Positions 33,992 to 44,700 are shown, counted from the first letter of the stretch. The stretch is DNA of 64,000 bases from Rattus norvegicus (GCF_036323735.1 NC_086021.1:132398976-132462975), one strand, 5' to 3'. Numbers and translations are program-made. Notes: generated by a model from the letters alone, not told the origin.

Positions 33992-35129
33992 AATTAACAA
34001 TAACAACAACAAAGTGCACTAAAACTCTCTAAAAATTTGTCCTTGCTCATTGACTAGGATGTGTGGTAAGTGTGTTCTTTAGTTAGGTCTTTTATTTGCT
34101 GAAGTGCAGAAACAGTTAAAAATATCACCTTCTGCAGATGCATGACTTAGCAAAGGAAAGGGAGCACAATGGAATTGCCCTGTAAGATGATCTCCTTTCT
34201 TCTGCTCCTTACCGGAGTCGAAGCAGCCCCAGGATGGAGTGGCAGCACAGAATCCTCCAGTCAGGCGGCTTTTGTAGCAGTCCCACGGGCATCACCAAAA
34301 CAGTCCTGCTTCTTACCATAAACGGCTGAGAAACCTTAGAGTTCCTTTCTCCCCTGGGCTCGAAGTTTTTAAATTGTAAGCATGAAACTTGAAAGGAATG
34401 GAAATTTGTAGCCATCTCTTGCTAGTGCGCTCTTTTGGCTTATTGCTCAGAAATAGGAATGCTGTATTTCACTGTGATTGGTCCTGTCGTGAAAGGAGAC
34501 TCACTGAAGGAAAAGAAACTATTTGAAAGTGAAGCTTGTTTTCAGTTTCAGCTTAGATTGGGGCAGAACTCATTGCTCCTTGAGGAAGGGAAACATTAAT
34601 GCTTGTGAATTCCAGTGTACTTGGTGATGCTGCAGGTGTTTCCTTAAATTCTTTCTGTTTTCCCTTCCTGAGGTGGGACAAGATACCTGACAGGTGCATG
34701 AGTACTTGAACACGGTACTACGGAGGGAGTGGCCAAGTCTCTAGGATGCCTAAGTTTCTTTGAATGGAATAATTGTGGGAAGATGTCAGAGACTCCAGTA
34801 GGGTCTTGAAGAATGGCACTGAGGCGGGATATAGAAGAGGAGAGCAGAGAGCAGGAGCCTGAGCTGCTCAGGTTAATTTTAACAACTCTGTGAATGGAAT
34901 TAGTCTGAAGGCAATGTGGATAGGCTCAGCGTTTGGCAAAGATAGGCACGGTGGCGCTTGTAGGCACGTCTCTTCTGTACTTGACTTTATCTGAAAGGTC
35001 ACAAGGCAAAGGTCCAAACCTTTGGAAACAATTTGCTTTCTTTTCTTTTCTTGCCCTTGTAGGTTGGACATTCCACATCTGGGTATTTATGGTTAGGAAA
35101 TGGAGTGACTTCACAGTACTTTTGTTCCT
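33990..35129. other. Unassigned stretch
   Basis: No convincing coding exon. Overlapping frames at 34,868-35,160 lie on both strands and share no conserved features. Confidence 0.4.
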
Positions 35130-35570
35130 AATGGCCACAAACTATAAAGAACATCAGTGATTGACTGCATAGATCAACTGTAGCATAACTATTCAACAGA
35201 ACGCTACTCGATAATAAAATGAAGTGAATTTCTGAATCATGACTTCAATGTTCCTCACCAGACTGATGCTAAGTGAAAGAAGCCAGATACTTCTTCCTCC
35301 CAATGAAGAGCAGATACTGAATGGCTCTCTTTATGTCAACTCCAGCACATGGAAAATATCCTACAGCAAAGAAGAGATCAGTTCTCCTTGGAACAGGAAA
35401 GTGGAGAAGGACAGCAAAAAGGGAACCTTTGCTGAGAAGTACGTTCCTCGATTCTTGTGACAGCTTTTCAGGTTTAAGCATCTGTCAGATGTAAGAAATT
35501 TTACTCTTCAAATGTGTGAAACTCATCATGTGCTTGTTTTGCCTCAATAAAGCTGTTAATTTTAATATCT
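35130..35570 (+). mobile_element. Mammal-wide old L1 (L1M-type) 3' end
   Basis: CAACAGAACGCTACTCGATA, ATGCTAAGTGAAAGAAGCCA, TTTATGTCAACTCCAGCACA, GAAACTCATCATGTGCTTGT and TTTTGCCTCAATAAAGCTGT follow the end of ORF2 and the 3'UTR of old mammalian L1 (compare GCTGAGTGAAAGAAGCCAGA and CTCAATAAAGTTG). The open frame 35,239-35,460 is a by-product. Highly diverged. Confidence 0.7.
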
Positions 35571-35670
35571 GACTGGCAGGTGAGCAGAGATGTCTGCAGC
35601 TCAGGAAAGAAACTTTTATCTAAGACAGAAAGAGCAGTATTTTAGATATCCTTAAAATCCTGGATATGAA

Positions 35671-36059
35671 GGAATCAGAGAAGGAACTGGAAGAGCTTGA
35701 AGGGGCTCGAGACCCCATATGAACAACAATGCCAAGCAACCAGAGCTTCCAGGGACTAAGCCACTACCTAAAGACTATACATGGACTGACCCTGGACTCT
35801 GACCTCATAGGTAGCAATGAATATCCTAGTAAGAGCACCAGTGGAAGGGGAAGCCCTGGGTCCTGCCAAGACTGAACCCCCAGTGAACGTGATTGTTGGG
35901 AGGAGGGCGGCAATGGGGGGAGGATGGGGAGGGGAGCACCAATATAGAAGGGGAGGGGGAGGGGCTAGGGGGATGTTGGCCCGGAAACAGGGAAAGGGAA
36001 TAACAATTGACAATTGAAATGTAAATAAGAAATACCAAGTTAATAAAGATGGAAGAAAG
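35671..36059 (+). mobile_element. 5'-truncated L1 3'UTR with perfect 17-bp target duplication
   Basis: It opens with GGAATCAGAGAAGGAACTGG and GAAGAGCTTGAAGGGGCTCG and follows the L1 3'UTR through the G-rich tract at 35,885-35,980 to an AATAAAG-type A-rich end. AAAATCCTGGATATGAA is present at 35,654-35,670 and again at 36,060-36,076. The bottom strand at the left junction reads TTTT/AAGG, which fits the L1 endonuclease preference TTTT/AA. Young, non-functional 3' stub. Confidence 0.96.
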
Positions 36060-36076
36060 AAAATCCTGGATATGAA

Positions 36077-36849
36077 TGAACATAAATGAGGGAAAAGAGA
36101 TTTCCACGGAAAGACGGATACTGTGGGAGGCAAAGACAGAACTCAGGAAGATGGAAGGCAAAACACTGCAAAGGAACAAGGTCTATATGTTTTGAATCAG
36201 ACCATCCTTATGTTTTGTCATGCTTTGGAGTGCAGACAACCCATGGCATAGGCTTGAGGTAAGTCCTCCAAGTCAGGAGTCTAGACTTCCTCTGTGGACT
36301 GTCTGCCTCTATGCTACACGGGCCAGTCTCTTGGGGCAGGACATTAGTTCTAGTCTGGGATGAAACACACACCACTGAAAGGAGAACTCAAGAAGGAAAT
36401 GTTTCTCATTCTGGGAAGTCAGAGATTTACGCATTCCATCCCATTCACTCCTTTCACAAGGCTCTGTTGCCTTGGACTCAGTAGGAGGAGCTCTTTGAAT
36501 GCACTCTGACTACTGTGCCCTGACAGGTACAGTCCTCCCACAGCAGCTCCTGTCGGGCACGCTGAGTTACCTTTGCTCCAAGCACGGTTCAAGCATGGGT
36601 CCGGTGATCTGGCATTCCCAACCTGTACAAGCTGGTTTTCACATTCTCTTTACTAAACAGAGTAATTAACTTGGCAATAAATGGACACAGAAATAAGGCT
36701 AACATTTGTCAGATTTCATGCCATAATTTTCTTCACTTTAGGTACAAAAAAAGAATCACTCAATAATTTAAAGTAATTGCTCTCAAGTTTTTAATAGTCC
36801 AAGAGTGATACACCAGAAATGGGGAAAATGAAAGAAAAATATCAATAAA
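36077..36849. other. Unassigned stretch
   Basis: No gene or recognised repeat. Confidence 0.4.
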
Positions 36850-37579
36850 TGCAGTGGTTTAAATGAGAATGGCCTCCTCCATAGGTTTCTATGTTTGTTT
36901 ACTTGGTCTCTCTTGGAATTGTTCGGGAAGGATTCAGAGGTGTGGACTTATTGGAGGAAATGCATCACTGGGTGTAGGCTTAGAGGTTTAAGAGAAGTTA
37001 GAGAAAGGATTGGAGGAGCTGAAGGGGTTTGCAACCCCATAAGAACAACAATATCAACCAATCAGAGCTCCCAGGGATTAAACCACTACCCAAAGCGTAC
37101 ACATGAACAGACCCATGGCTCCAGCTGCATATGTAGCAGAAGAATGGCCTTGTTGGGCACCAAGAAGCCCGTGGTCCTGACAAGGCTGGACCACCCAGTG
37201 TAGGGGAATGTCAGGACAGGGAGGTGGGAAGAGGGGGAAATTGGGGAAGGGACCACCTTCATAGAATAAGGGGGAGGGGGATGGGATAGGGGACTTATGG
37301 ACAGGAAACCAGGAATAACATTTGAAATATAAATAAAAAAATACCCAATTAAAAAAAGTGATGCCATTGGGGTAAGCTCTCTTTACCTCATGGTTGCATC
37401 TCAGAGGTAAGAACTCAGCTACTGCTCCAGAGCCAAGCCTGCCTGCCTTCTGCCATGCTCCTACCATGGTGGCCATGGACTATGACTCCCTGAAAGCATG
37501 AGCCCCAAGTAAGCTCTTTCTTATATAAGTTGCCATCATCATAGTGTTTTATCATAGCAATCAGGAAGGAACTAAGACA
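36850..37579 (+). mobile_element. MaLR LTR split by an L1 tail
   Basis: Left arm 36,850-36,989 (GCAGTGGTTTAAATGAGAAT, TTGGAATTGTTCGGGAAGGA, GGAGGAAATGCATCACTGGG) and right arm 37,358-37,579 (GATGCCATTGGGGTAAGCTC, TCAGCTACTGCTCCAGAGCC, TATAAGTTGCCATCATCATA, GAACTAAGACA) join into one ORR1/MT-like LTR. The L1 fragment lies between, so the LTR is older than the L1. Confidence 0.75.
36990..37357 (+). mobile_element. L1 3'UTR fragment nested in a MaLR LTR
   Basis: TTAGAGAAAGGATTGGAGGA, GCTGAAGGGGTTTGCAACCC, CAGAGCTCCCAGGGATTAAA, a GGGGGAGGGGGATGGG tract and a GAAATATAAATAAAAAAATA tail match the L1 3'UTR. It is more diverged than the copies at 18.4 and 35.7 kb. Flanking duplication is not clear. 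Confidence 0.88.
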
Positions 37580-38947
37580 GCAAGATACTTCACAGAGTGA
37601 CAAGCCTAAACAGCCACACAAGAACATTGGACTAGTATGAGAAGTTACTTCAGCCAGGGTGCCAGGGGTTGACCTTATTGTGAACAAAAAACTTGAGTGT
37701 AGGCTTGAATAGAGAGAAAGATCATCATGCTGCTCCCAATGGGAAGAGAACTACAGATACTCAGCCAGAAGAGTCAGTGAGGATGTATATAGATGAGGTG
37801 AGCCCATGAGAAGAGTGGAGAGAGGAGGAGAATTGGAAGAGACAGAGATGGAGGCAAAGCTCAACAGCCACGATATCCTGCCTAGATGCTCTACAGGTCA
37901 ACTGATGGTTTGGATGGGGAGGTTTGTACTCCAGAAAGTGATTTTAAACATCTGACCTCTGTGTGGGCGTAAAGCTCATAAGTGGGAAACCAATCCGGGA
38001 ACTGGAAACCTAGAATAATGGATCAGGTTGAATGGGGGTAGACAGGGCGAGAGAGTGCTTCCCTGTGGTGCCTTCTCACAGATGATTGCCTGAGATCATG
38101 AGGAAAAGTGAGACTCTGGTAACTCCAAGCTGGGTTCCTGCCTTTACAACCACAGGTTTGGAATGCTTTGCACTTGGCTGGGGGAATTTCATAGGAGAGG
38201 AGCAAACTGAGGCATGGGATGCCAAGTTGTTTTTGTTGAGCTTTTGATAAGCTAAGTCACTCTTTGAACATGGGACTTGAAGTGCCTCTAGCTGCTTTCT
38301 GTTTGTTTTTGTTGTTGTTTTGTTTTGATTTGATTTGATTTGATTTTTTGCATTTGGGACCAAGGGAACAATCAGAAATAGAGGTTTGCTGCCTCGATTG
38401 ATAATTAGGCAATGGAGGCTCCATAGTCCACAACCGAAATGTCAGGAATGGGAACAGGAGGCAAAGTGGAGTAGCTGGTCAGTGTCACTGGGCAGGCAGA
38501 CCTCTGGGAGATGGGTAGGAGGGAGAGAGAGAGAGACAATGAGTCTGCGTGTAAGGAAGAGAAGCAAGAACTTAGTTATCAAAATATCTGAAAAGACCAG
38601 GTGTTATCTCCCTCTTCCTCTCTTTCCTATCCTCCCTCTTTGTCCTCCCTTCCTTGGTCCCTCCTCCATCCTCCTTCTTGTCCCCCAACCCCCATCTCTG
38701 TATCTCTGTATCTGTGTGTATGTCTGTTGAGGAGACAGAAATGATATTAGTCCTTGACTTCCAAAACATGTCTATCTACCATTAGTATTAATATGAATAT
38801 CTTAGCAGCCATGGATGTATGGAGGAGCCACGGGGACTGCTTAATGCTGGCCTCTTATTGGGGAGATGGGATATGAGTTCAGAGCCTGCATTTTTCCCTA
38901 TTGGGGGAGTAGGGAGGAAGTTAGCAATAATTTAAAAATCTCCTCAG
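37580..38947. other. Unassigned stretch
   Basis: No coding exon recognised. It has a short GATTT/GTTTT run at about 38,305-38,347, a GAGA run near 38,525 and a C/T-rich stretch at 38,605-38,700. Confidence 0.4.
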
Positions 38948-39120
38948 GGATGGAGAGTGAGTTCAGCGGGTAAAAGTTCTTAGTGCTCTTGCAGAGAGGA
39001 CCAAGTTCCCAGCACCCTTTGCCAGCTCATAGCCATCAGTAACTCCAATCCCAGGGCATTTGAAGCTCTCTTCTGACCTCTGAGGGCAACAGGCAGGTAT
39101 GTGGTACACAAAATTACATT
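38948..39120 (+). mobile_element. B3-type SINE
   Basis: GGGATGGAGAGTGAGTTCAG, CGGGTAAAAGTTCTTAGTGC, CCAAGTTCCCAGCACC, CAGTAACTCCAATCCCAGGG, CTCTTCTGACCTCTGAGGGC and AGGCAGGTATGTGGTACACA match the B3 body. Confidence 0.85.
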
Positions 39121-39689
39121 CTGGACCTGGCTGGCTGGGGAGGCTTCTTGGGTAGATAGACCCATTTTTAATGAAAAGCCTAGTGTGATAAAGCTTCGTG
39201 TCGCTGTGTTGTGTTTTGTGGTTTATTTCAAAGAAACTGCTTAGTTTCTCCAGCTGCTGTAAGCGTTGTCTCTAACTACTTTCTTGGCTTTCCAAGCTCC
39301 AGCCCATAATTCAGATGAAACCATACAAACGATCCTAACTGCAGTCTGCAACTCATAAACTAAAAGTAAGCAAACACAATTATGCTAATGTCATGCGCTG
39401 CAGGTGGCGACACCCAAACTTTGTGGTACATTTAAATCAGAACTGTGTAGTGTAGCTTTATTCCCTATGCCTAACCTTTTGTTGCTACTCTTCCCTGCCC
39501 TTCTATGTGCATGTTAGACACTATGGCTTTCTTAATTTTTAATAAGTGAGATACCGATTTGCTTTGCAAAAGGCTCCAATGGGTAAATTTTAATTGATTA
39601 AAGACCTAGGTCACAAAAAAGCCATCAAATCCCATAATTCCACTAGGAATTTTTCTTCTATTTTCAGGAGACATTTAAAAAGACTTCTC
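39121..39689. other. Unassigned stretch
   Basis: No recognised gene or repeat, apart from a possible short L1 scrap near 39,630-39,665. Confidence 0.4.
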
Positions 39690-39928
39690 TGGGATGAGGA
39701 GAGTTAGTTCAATGGTAAAAAGCACTGCTTGCTTTTGAAGAAAGGACACAGGTTTAATTTCTAGCACCCAACATGGCTGCTCACAACCATGTATAACTCC
39801 AGTCCCAGAGGATCTGATGCCCTCTTCTGACTCAGAAGAAATCAAACAGGTTCATGGAGCACAGAAATACATTCAGGCAAAACACTCATTTAAATAAGAT
39901 AATAAAATAAACGAATCTAAAAAAATGT
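39690..39928 (+). mobile_element. B2/B3-type SINE
   Basis: GGGATGAGGAGAGTTAGTTC, AATGGTAAAAAGCACTGCTT, TAACTCCAGTCCCAGAGGAT, CTGATGCCCTCTTCTGACTC, ACATTCAGGCAAAACACTCA and an AATAAAATAAAC tail. Confidence 0.88.
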
Positions 39929-40208
39929 TTTTAAAGGCATTCCCACTTCCACAGCATCCTTCAGCCTCATTCAAAACAGAAGCTTTGCTCACTCCCGGAA
40001 GTACTGTCCAATGAAACCCTGATCCTCACAGGTTTGGGGGGTGCCCAGCTCTGCCCAGGAGCACTTGTTGGAAAGTCAGAGCAGAAACAATTTTCTTGGG
40101 GGTGTCACATAGGCGTCAGTTGGTTCATGCTGAAGAGAAAATGAGGTATTGAAAGCGAAGAGTTGATTAGTGCCCGTGGCAATCTTGCTTCAACAGCACT
40201 CTCTAGGG

Positions 40209-40432
40209 CAGCAATTGTCAACCTTCGGAAAGCTGGGACCCTTTAATACAGTTAGTTCCTCATGCTGTGGTGACCCCCAGCCATAACATTATCGTCATTG
40301 CTACCTCATAAGTATAATTTTGCTAGTGTTATGAATTATAATGTCTGTGGGTTTTGATGGCCTTTGGTGACCACTGTGAAATGGTTATTTGACCTCCCAA
40401 AGGGATCTCAAGACCACTGTTGAGAGCCATTG
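40209..40432 (+). mobile_element. URR1-like hAT-Charlie MITE
   Basis: 224 bp with inverted ends: CAGCAATTGTCAACCTT on the left, and on the right CACTGTTGAGAGCCATTG, whose reverse complement is CAATGGCTCTCAACAGTG. Internal GGGACCCTTTAATACAGTTA, GTTCCTCATGCTGTGGTGAC and AATTTTGCTAGTGTTATGAA match the common rodent non-autonomous hAT element. Flanking octamers CTCTAGGG and CTCTGTGG match 6/8, as expected for an aged 8-bp hAT duplication. Confidence 0.83.
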
Positions 40433-41379
40433 CTCTGTGGGGTATCTCTGTACTTACACTTCACTCTGAGATGTCTTGCTCATGGATGGCATAAAAGGGA
40501 GACTTGGCAGAGTCTGAGGATGGGGTGCATTCTGTGCAAATCTAGTTTCGGTGGATTGAACATTAGCTCTTGATACTCAGATTTAAAAACACCATAGTTA
40601 TTAAAGGTGCAGGCCATCTGGCCAAGCAGAAAAGCAGATTTTTAGCTACAGCCTTGGTCCTGGACCTCTGCCTTCAGGTTTTGAGGCCTGGATTACATAT
40701 TCATGTTTCAGACTATGGTGAAAATTAAGACCAAGTGCCACTAGCAAATCCTACATAGCTCATAGTCAAGTGCATTTAAGGGGACCTATGCTCGTGTCCC
40801 AGCATCATTCCAAGTGGCCCTCAAGCTGTTCCCAACCACATGCTCGGCAGACATCCTCAGCAGATTAACGGCAACATTTGGTGGTGGGTACAGGCAATTA
40901 CTGTTTCCCTAATATGATTATTGTTTTCCCCTAGTTTGGCTTACCTGCTGTGATTGTGGTTATCCTGTCAATAGGAATTATTTCACACTGGGTAAAAAAT
41001 TCAGTCTGGGTGGCATATGGTGCTATGCAAACCACACAATGAGGCAGATCACCTCAGGTGGAGTCTAGCAGGTTAACACTGGCTGGTGCCACTGATCCAG
41101 GGACCCCAATTAAGCAAATTACCCAACAATTATTATTTGCAGGTAAACTAATTGTTTTCTGTTTTCTATAAATATCCATATACACGTTCACTTCAGTAGT
41201 TTGGTAAAAGAAACAGCTGCCCATGGAAAAACTACAAATGACAGAGAGTTTGGGGAAGGAAGCAAACCAAGGATACGAGGACCCTCACCTAGAGACATCC
41301 CATATACATTTACTTATGGCTCTGGGGTTATCCACTGAGCCATGATCTACCAGGGGCCACACTCCTAAAAGAAAAATGA
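40433..41379. other. Unassigned, possibly conserved stretch
   Basis: No repeat recognised. The end (40,900-41,190) is rich in homeobox-like words (AATATGATTATTG, CCAATTAAGCAAATTACC, CAACAATTATTATTTG, AACTAATTGTTT). A regulatory function is only a guess. Confidence 0.35.
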
Positions 41380-41638
41380 TTTTCTCTCCTGCAGAGGACA
41401 ACTGCCAGCAGCTCCTCAGCTAGGCACAGAGACTAGTGAGGTCCTCCCTACCTAGAACTGGCATATTCACTGACTTAATTGTGTGCAGGCCTAGCACAGG
41501 CAGCCACAGCTGCTGTGAGGTAATGGTCCTCTCAGGTCCTGAAGACACTGTTTTGCTCAGGTCCCTCCCCAAGGTCTAGAGTTTAACAATCTCTCTTTCC
41601 ACATCGATGACAGTCTCTGAACCTTGATTTTTATTCAC
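41380..41638 (-). mobile_element. Rodent dispersed repeat, antisense (same family as 12.6 kb)
   Basis: GCAGGCCTAGCACAGGCAGC, CACAGCTGCTGTGAGGTAAT and CTCAGGTCCTGAAGACACTG are the antisense of a long murid repeat. The reverse complement partly matches 12,655-12,720. Probably an Lx-type L1 3' region, not proven. Confidence 0.5.
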
Positions 41639-41639
41639 T

Positions 41640-42300
41640 TGTAAAGAAAAACAGGATTATAAAATTTGCAGGCAAGTGGAATTAAAATGGTAAATATTAT
41701 ACTGAGGGAGGTATCCAGTACTCAGTAAAGACAAGGGTTCCATGTTCTCACTCCTGTGTGGATCCTTGTATTGAAACTTTAGATTAGAGTGTTTAACTGG
41801 AAGCAACTGTAGAATGAAGGGAGCTAGAAAGGGACCATTGGTGGGAAGGGAAAAATAGATCTTAAGGAGAGGGGTGTGGTGGTTTGAAAGTGCTTGGCCC
41901 AGGGAGTAGCACTATTAGGAGGTGTGGCCTTGTTGAAGGAAGTATGTCACTGTGGGGATAGGCTTTGAGAGAGCGTCCTCCTAACTACCTAGAAGCCAGT
42001 CTTCTCCCATTTGTCTTCAGATCAAGATGTAGAACTCTCAGCTCCTCCTGCACCACGTTTTCATGCTCCCACCTTGATGATAACGAACTGAACTTCTGAA
42101 CCTGTAAGCCAGCCCCAACTAAATGTTGTCCTTAAAAGACTTGTCTTGGCCATGGTGTCTGTTCACAGCAGTAAAACACTACCTAACACAAAGGGATAGG
42201 AGAAATGGAGAATAATAGAGAAGGAGGTTTAAATAGGGGGAGTAGTGCAGAGGGGGTGGGGGAGGAAGATGGGAACAAAAAAACCTGTTTGCAAATTCAT
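41640..42300 (+). mobile_element. Old rodent L1 3'UTR split by a MaLR LTR
   Basis: Left arm 41,640-41,874: AAATTTGCAGGCAAGTGGAA, TGAGGGAGGTATCCAGTACT, CCATGTTCTCACTCCTGTGT, AGAAAGGGACCATTGGTGGG. This follows the conserved end of rodent L1 ORF2 and 3'UTR (TGAGTGAGGTAACCCAGACT-like). Right arm 42,191-about 42,300: GGGATAGGAGAAATGGAGAA. The LTR at 41,875-42,190 sits between. Confidence 0.65.
41875..42190 (+). mobile_element. ERVL-MaLR solo LTR (ORR1/MT-like)
   Basis: 316 bp beginning TGTGGTGGTTTGAAAGTGCT and ending CACTACCTAACACA. It contains AGGAGGTGTGGCCTTGTTGA, AGATGTAGAACTCTCAGCTC, GTAAGCCAGCCCCAACTAAA and GGCCATGGTGTCTGTTCACA. AGGGG before and AAGGG after match 4/5, fitting the 5-bp duplication of MaLR. 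Inserted in an older L1 3'UTR. Confidence 0.85.
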
Positions 42301-42336
42301 ACATATGTATCACATATATAACACATATATACACAA

Positions 42337-42410
42337 GCACATACACACACAACACACACATACACACACGCACACACACACACGCACACACACACACGCA
42401 CACACACACC

Positions 42411-42446
<36 letters not shown>
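42337..42446. repeat. (CA)n with regular CG interruptions
   Basis: About 110 bp of CA units, with CACG or CCCG interruptions at near-regular spacing (about every 14-16 bp) in the middle third. Confidence 0.96.
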
Positions 42447-42449
<3 letters not shown>

Positions 42450-42475
42450 GTATAATAAAATAGTTTATCTGGGAC

Positions 42476-42665
42476 ATGGAGAGATGGCTCAACAGTTACA
42501 GCACTGGCTGCTCTTCCAGAGAACCTGGGTTCAATTCCAAGTACTACAATTATAATTCCAGTTTCAGAGTATATGAAATCCTCTTTTGGTCTCTGTGGGC
42601 ACCAGATATTCATATAGTACAATGACTTAAATGTAGACAAAACACCTGTACATATTAAGAAAACA
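42476..42665 (+). mobile_element. B2/B3-type SINE
   Basis: CATGGAGAGATGGCTCAACA, GTTACAGCACTGGCTGCTCT, TCCAGAGAACCTGGGTTCAA, TTCCAAGTAC and GTAGACAAAACACCTGTACA. Confidence 0.9.
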
Positions 42666-43339
42666 TTCTTTTAAATAGAGTTTAATTGGACTTATATTAT
42701 ACAGAGCATAATGCTCCTCCCAGAAGCCAGACACAAGACCGGCGTGACATATCTTCTCTCCAGTTTTGTTCAGAGATTGTCCCCGAAATATACAAGCTTT
42801 TGCCATTGTTCTTGTTTTTCTGCAATAACTTGATGGTAAGACCCAATTGCTGAAGATAACATTTACTTTGGCCACAGGACTTAGAGAAATCAAACCAATT
42901 CCACCTTACAAGCTTCCTTCATGCTGGCTGGCTTTCATAGTGCTGGACAGGGCTTCTATAGGGACAAGAGGTCATCATTAGTTTTATCATGCTGTAGGAT
43001 AATCAATTGCCTTCTGCTTAGACTGTATGAGAAAACATTCCTACTTCTACAAATCTGGTCAAGAACCCATGGTTTGGGAACTCAGGTTTCAGGGGTGAAC
43101 CTATTAAATCTGTTTGTCCAATATCAAACTGTCTTCGAAATTTGTATCTTACTACCCATAGACAAGTGCAACTCTCAGACCTGATCTGCGATGCTTCTTT
43201 GTGCAGGATATGATGGATACTGCAGAGTTACAACACTGTTCAAGTGAGGAAAATAAGTGTCTATGAAGTGTTCAGCCACAAATGGGACATCCACACCAGA
43301 TGTGTCTCCAGAGCATTTAAAAATAAAATCCCCCAGTTG
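42666..43339. other. Unassigned stretch
   Basis: No recognised gene or repeat. An 87-codon plus-strand frame at 42,921-43,184 has no family features. Confidence 0.4.
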
Positions 43340-43610
43340 CCAGGAATAGTGGCTCACTCCAATAATTCTAGTATTTTCATATAGAAGAAAGAAAAGGGGG
43401 GTGTGAGTTCAAGGCCAGGCTGGACTACAGAGAGAGAGCTCCTGTCTAGGGGCACATACCTGTAATCCTGTCATTTTCCAGAAGTGAAAATAAGAGATCC
43501 ACTAGCTCTGGATAAGCCTGGCTACAGAGAAAATTTTAGGGCAGCCTGAACTACATAGCTATATAGAAAGGCCTGTTTAAAGAGCAAAAACAAAAACAAA
43601 ACCAGAAGAA
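43340..43610 (+). mobile_element. Two B1-related units in tandem
   Basis: Unit 1 (43,340-43,446): GCCAGGAATAGTGGCTCACT, TGAGTTCAAGGCCAGGCTGG, ACTACAGAGAGAGAGCTCCT. Unit 2 (43,447-43,610): GGGGCACATACCTGTAATCC, GGGCAGCCTGAACTACATAG, then a CAAAAACAAAAACAAAACC tail. Both are diverged. Only the second has an A-rich tail, so it may be a dimeric or composite SINE. Confidence 0.65.
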
Positions 43611-43627
43611 GAAAGAAAACAAGTAAG

Positions 43628-43862
43628 AGAGGTGAAGAGAAAGAAAAAGAAAATGAAAAATAAAGAAGGAGGAAAGGGGGTAGAAGGAAGGAGGAGGGAA
43701 GGAAGAGAAAGAGAAAAAGAAGGAAAAAGGAAGGGACAAAAGAAGGAAGGAAGGAGGGAGGGAAGGAAGGGAAGAAGAAAGGAAAGGAAGAAGAAAGGAA
43801 AGGAGGAAGGAGGAAAGGGAGGGAGGAAGGAAGAAGAAGGGAAGAGGGAAGGAGGAGAAAGA
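43628..43862. repeat. Purine-rich (GGAA)n low-complexity array
   Basis: About 235 bp of nearly pure A/G made from GGAAGGA, AGAAGA and GAGGGA words. It directly follows the tail of a B1-type SINE. The Phe/Leu/Ser/Pro-rich minus-strand frames are artefacts. Confidence 0.94.
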
Positions 43863-44180
43863 AAACACAGCAGCTGCCTACCTTGGCCTCTGTCCATTCT
43901 TCTTGATCTTTGCTGTAAAGTACAGGCACGCTGCATCCTGTATCTTTTATTAGTTCTGAATCATCCTGTCCATTTGTACCATTTGTGAGGTCGGCAGAAT
44001 GAAAAGGCACGTTCTCCATGCCTAACATGTTAATGCTATAAATGCTAATTGTTGAGTGAAATTATAGTTTTCTTCCTACTCTAGCAAATATATCTTCATA
44101 AAGCAAAACTGGAAAGTAACTGTTCAACTATGTTTGTTAGTGCTTTTTCCCCCTGTTTTATTTTTGGAGCAGGGGTGATT

Positions 44181-44240
44181 GTTTTCTTTTTCTTTTTCTT
44201 TTTCTTTTTCTTTTTCTTTTTCTTTTTCTTTTTTTTTTTT
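44181..44240. repeat. (TTTTC)n pentanucleotide array
   Basis: About nine TTTTTC hexamer-like units end in an 11-12 base T run. Poly-Phe frames are artefacts. Confidence 0.95.
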
Positions 44241-44700
44241 GTAGTATTCAGGCTCAAGATGACAGTTGTAACATGGCTAGTAGTGGTAAACTATCTTGGA
44301 CAAGTAAAGAAAATGATTTTCATTGCTACTGATGTGCTTCAGTATATACATTAGGTGCTGAAATAAAGTTATGCCTAGCTTAGTGAGTATAATAGTTATA
44401 CTTCCGCAAAATCACATATTGTGTTTGTACAGTTGTGTCCTCGTGTGTGTCTCACTGTTGGTAAAGTGACAATGAATCAGAAGCGTGGCACACTGGTGGC
44501 TTTTCTTGTTCTTTCCATCACAAGTACATTGGTAATTTGCATGCTCAGTTTCATTTTTTTAAGATAAGTTTTTTTATTTTATATTTTTTTCTGAAAACTA
44601 ATGAAGGCCAAACTATTTGGGTCCCACATGCTATTCTAGACACTTGTCAGCTCCCTTCCAGGTAGATTGGGATGATAACATCGGGAATTTAGTCATCCTA
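44241..44700. other. Unassigned AT-rich stretch
   Basis: No gene or recognised repeat. Confidence 0.4.

Noticed and set aside
35239..35460. 73-codon plus-strand frame
   Set aside because: It coincides with the 3' end of an old L1 and uses a degraded, non-ORF2 frame.
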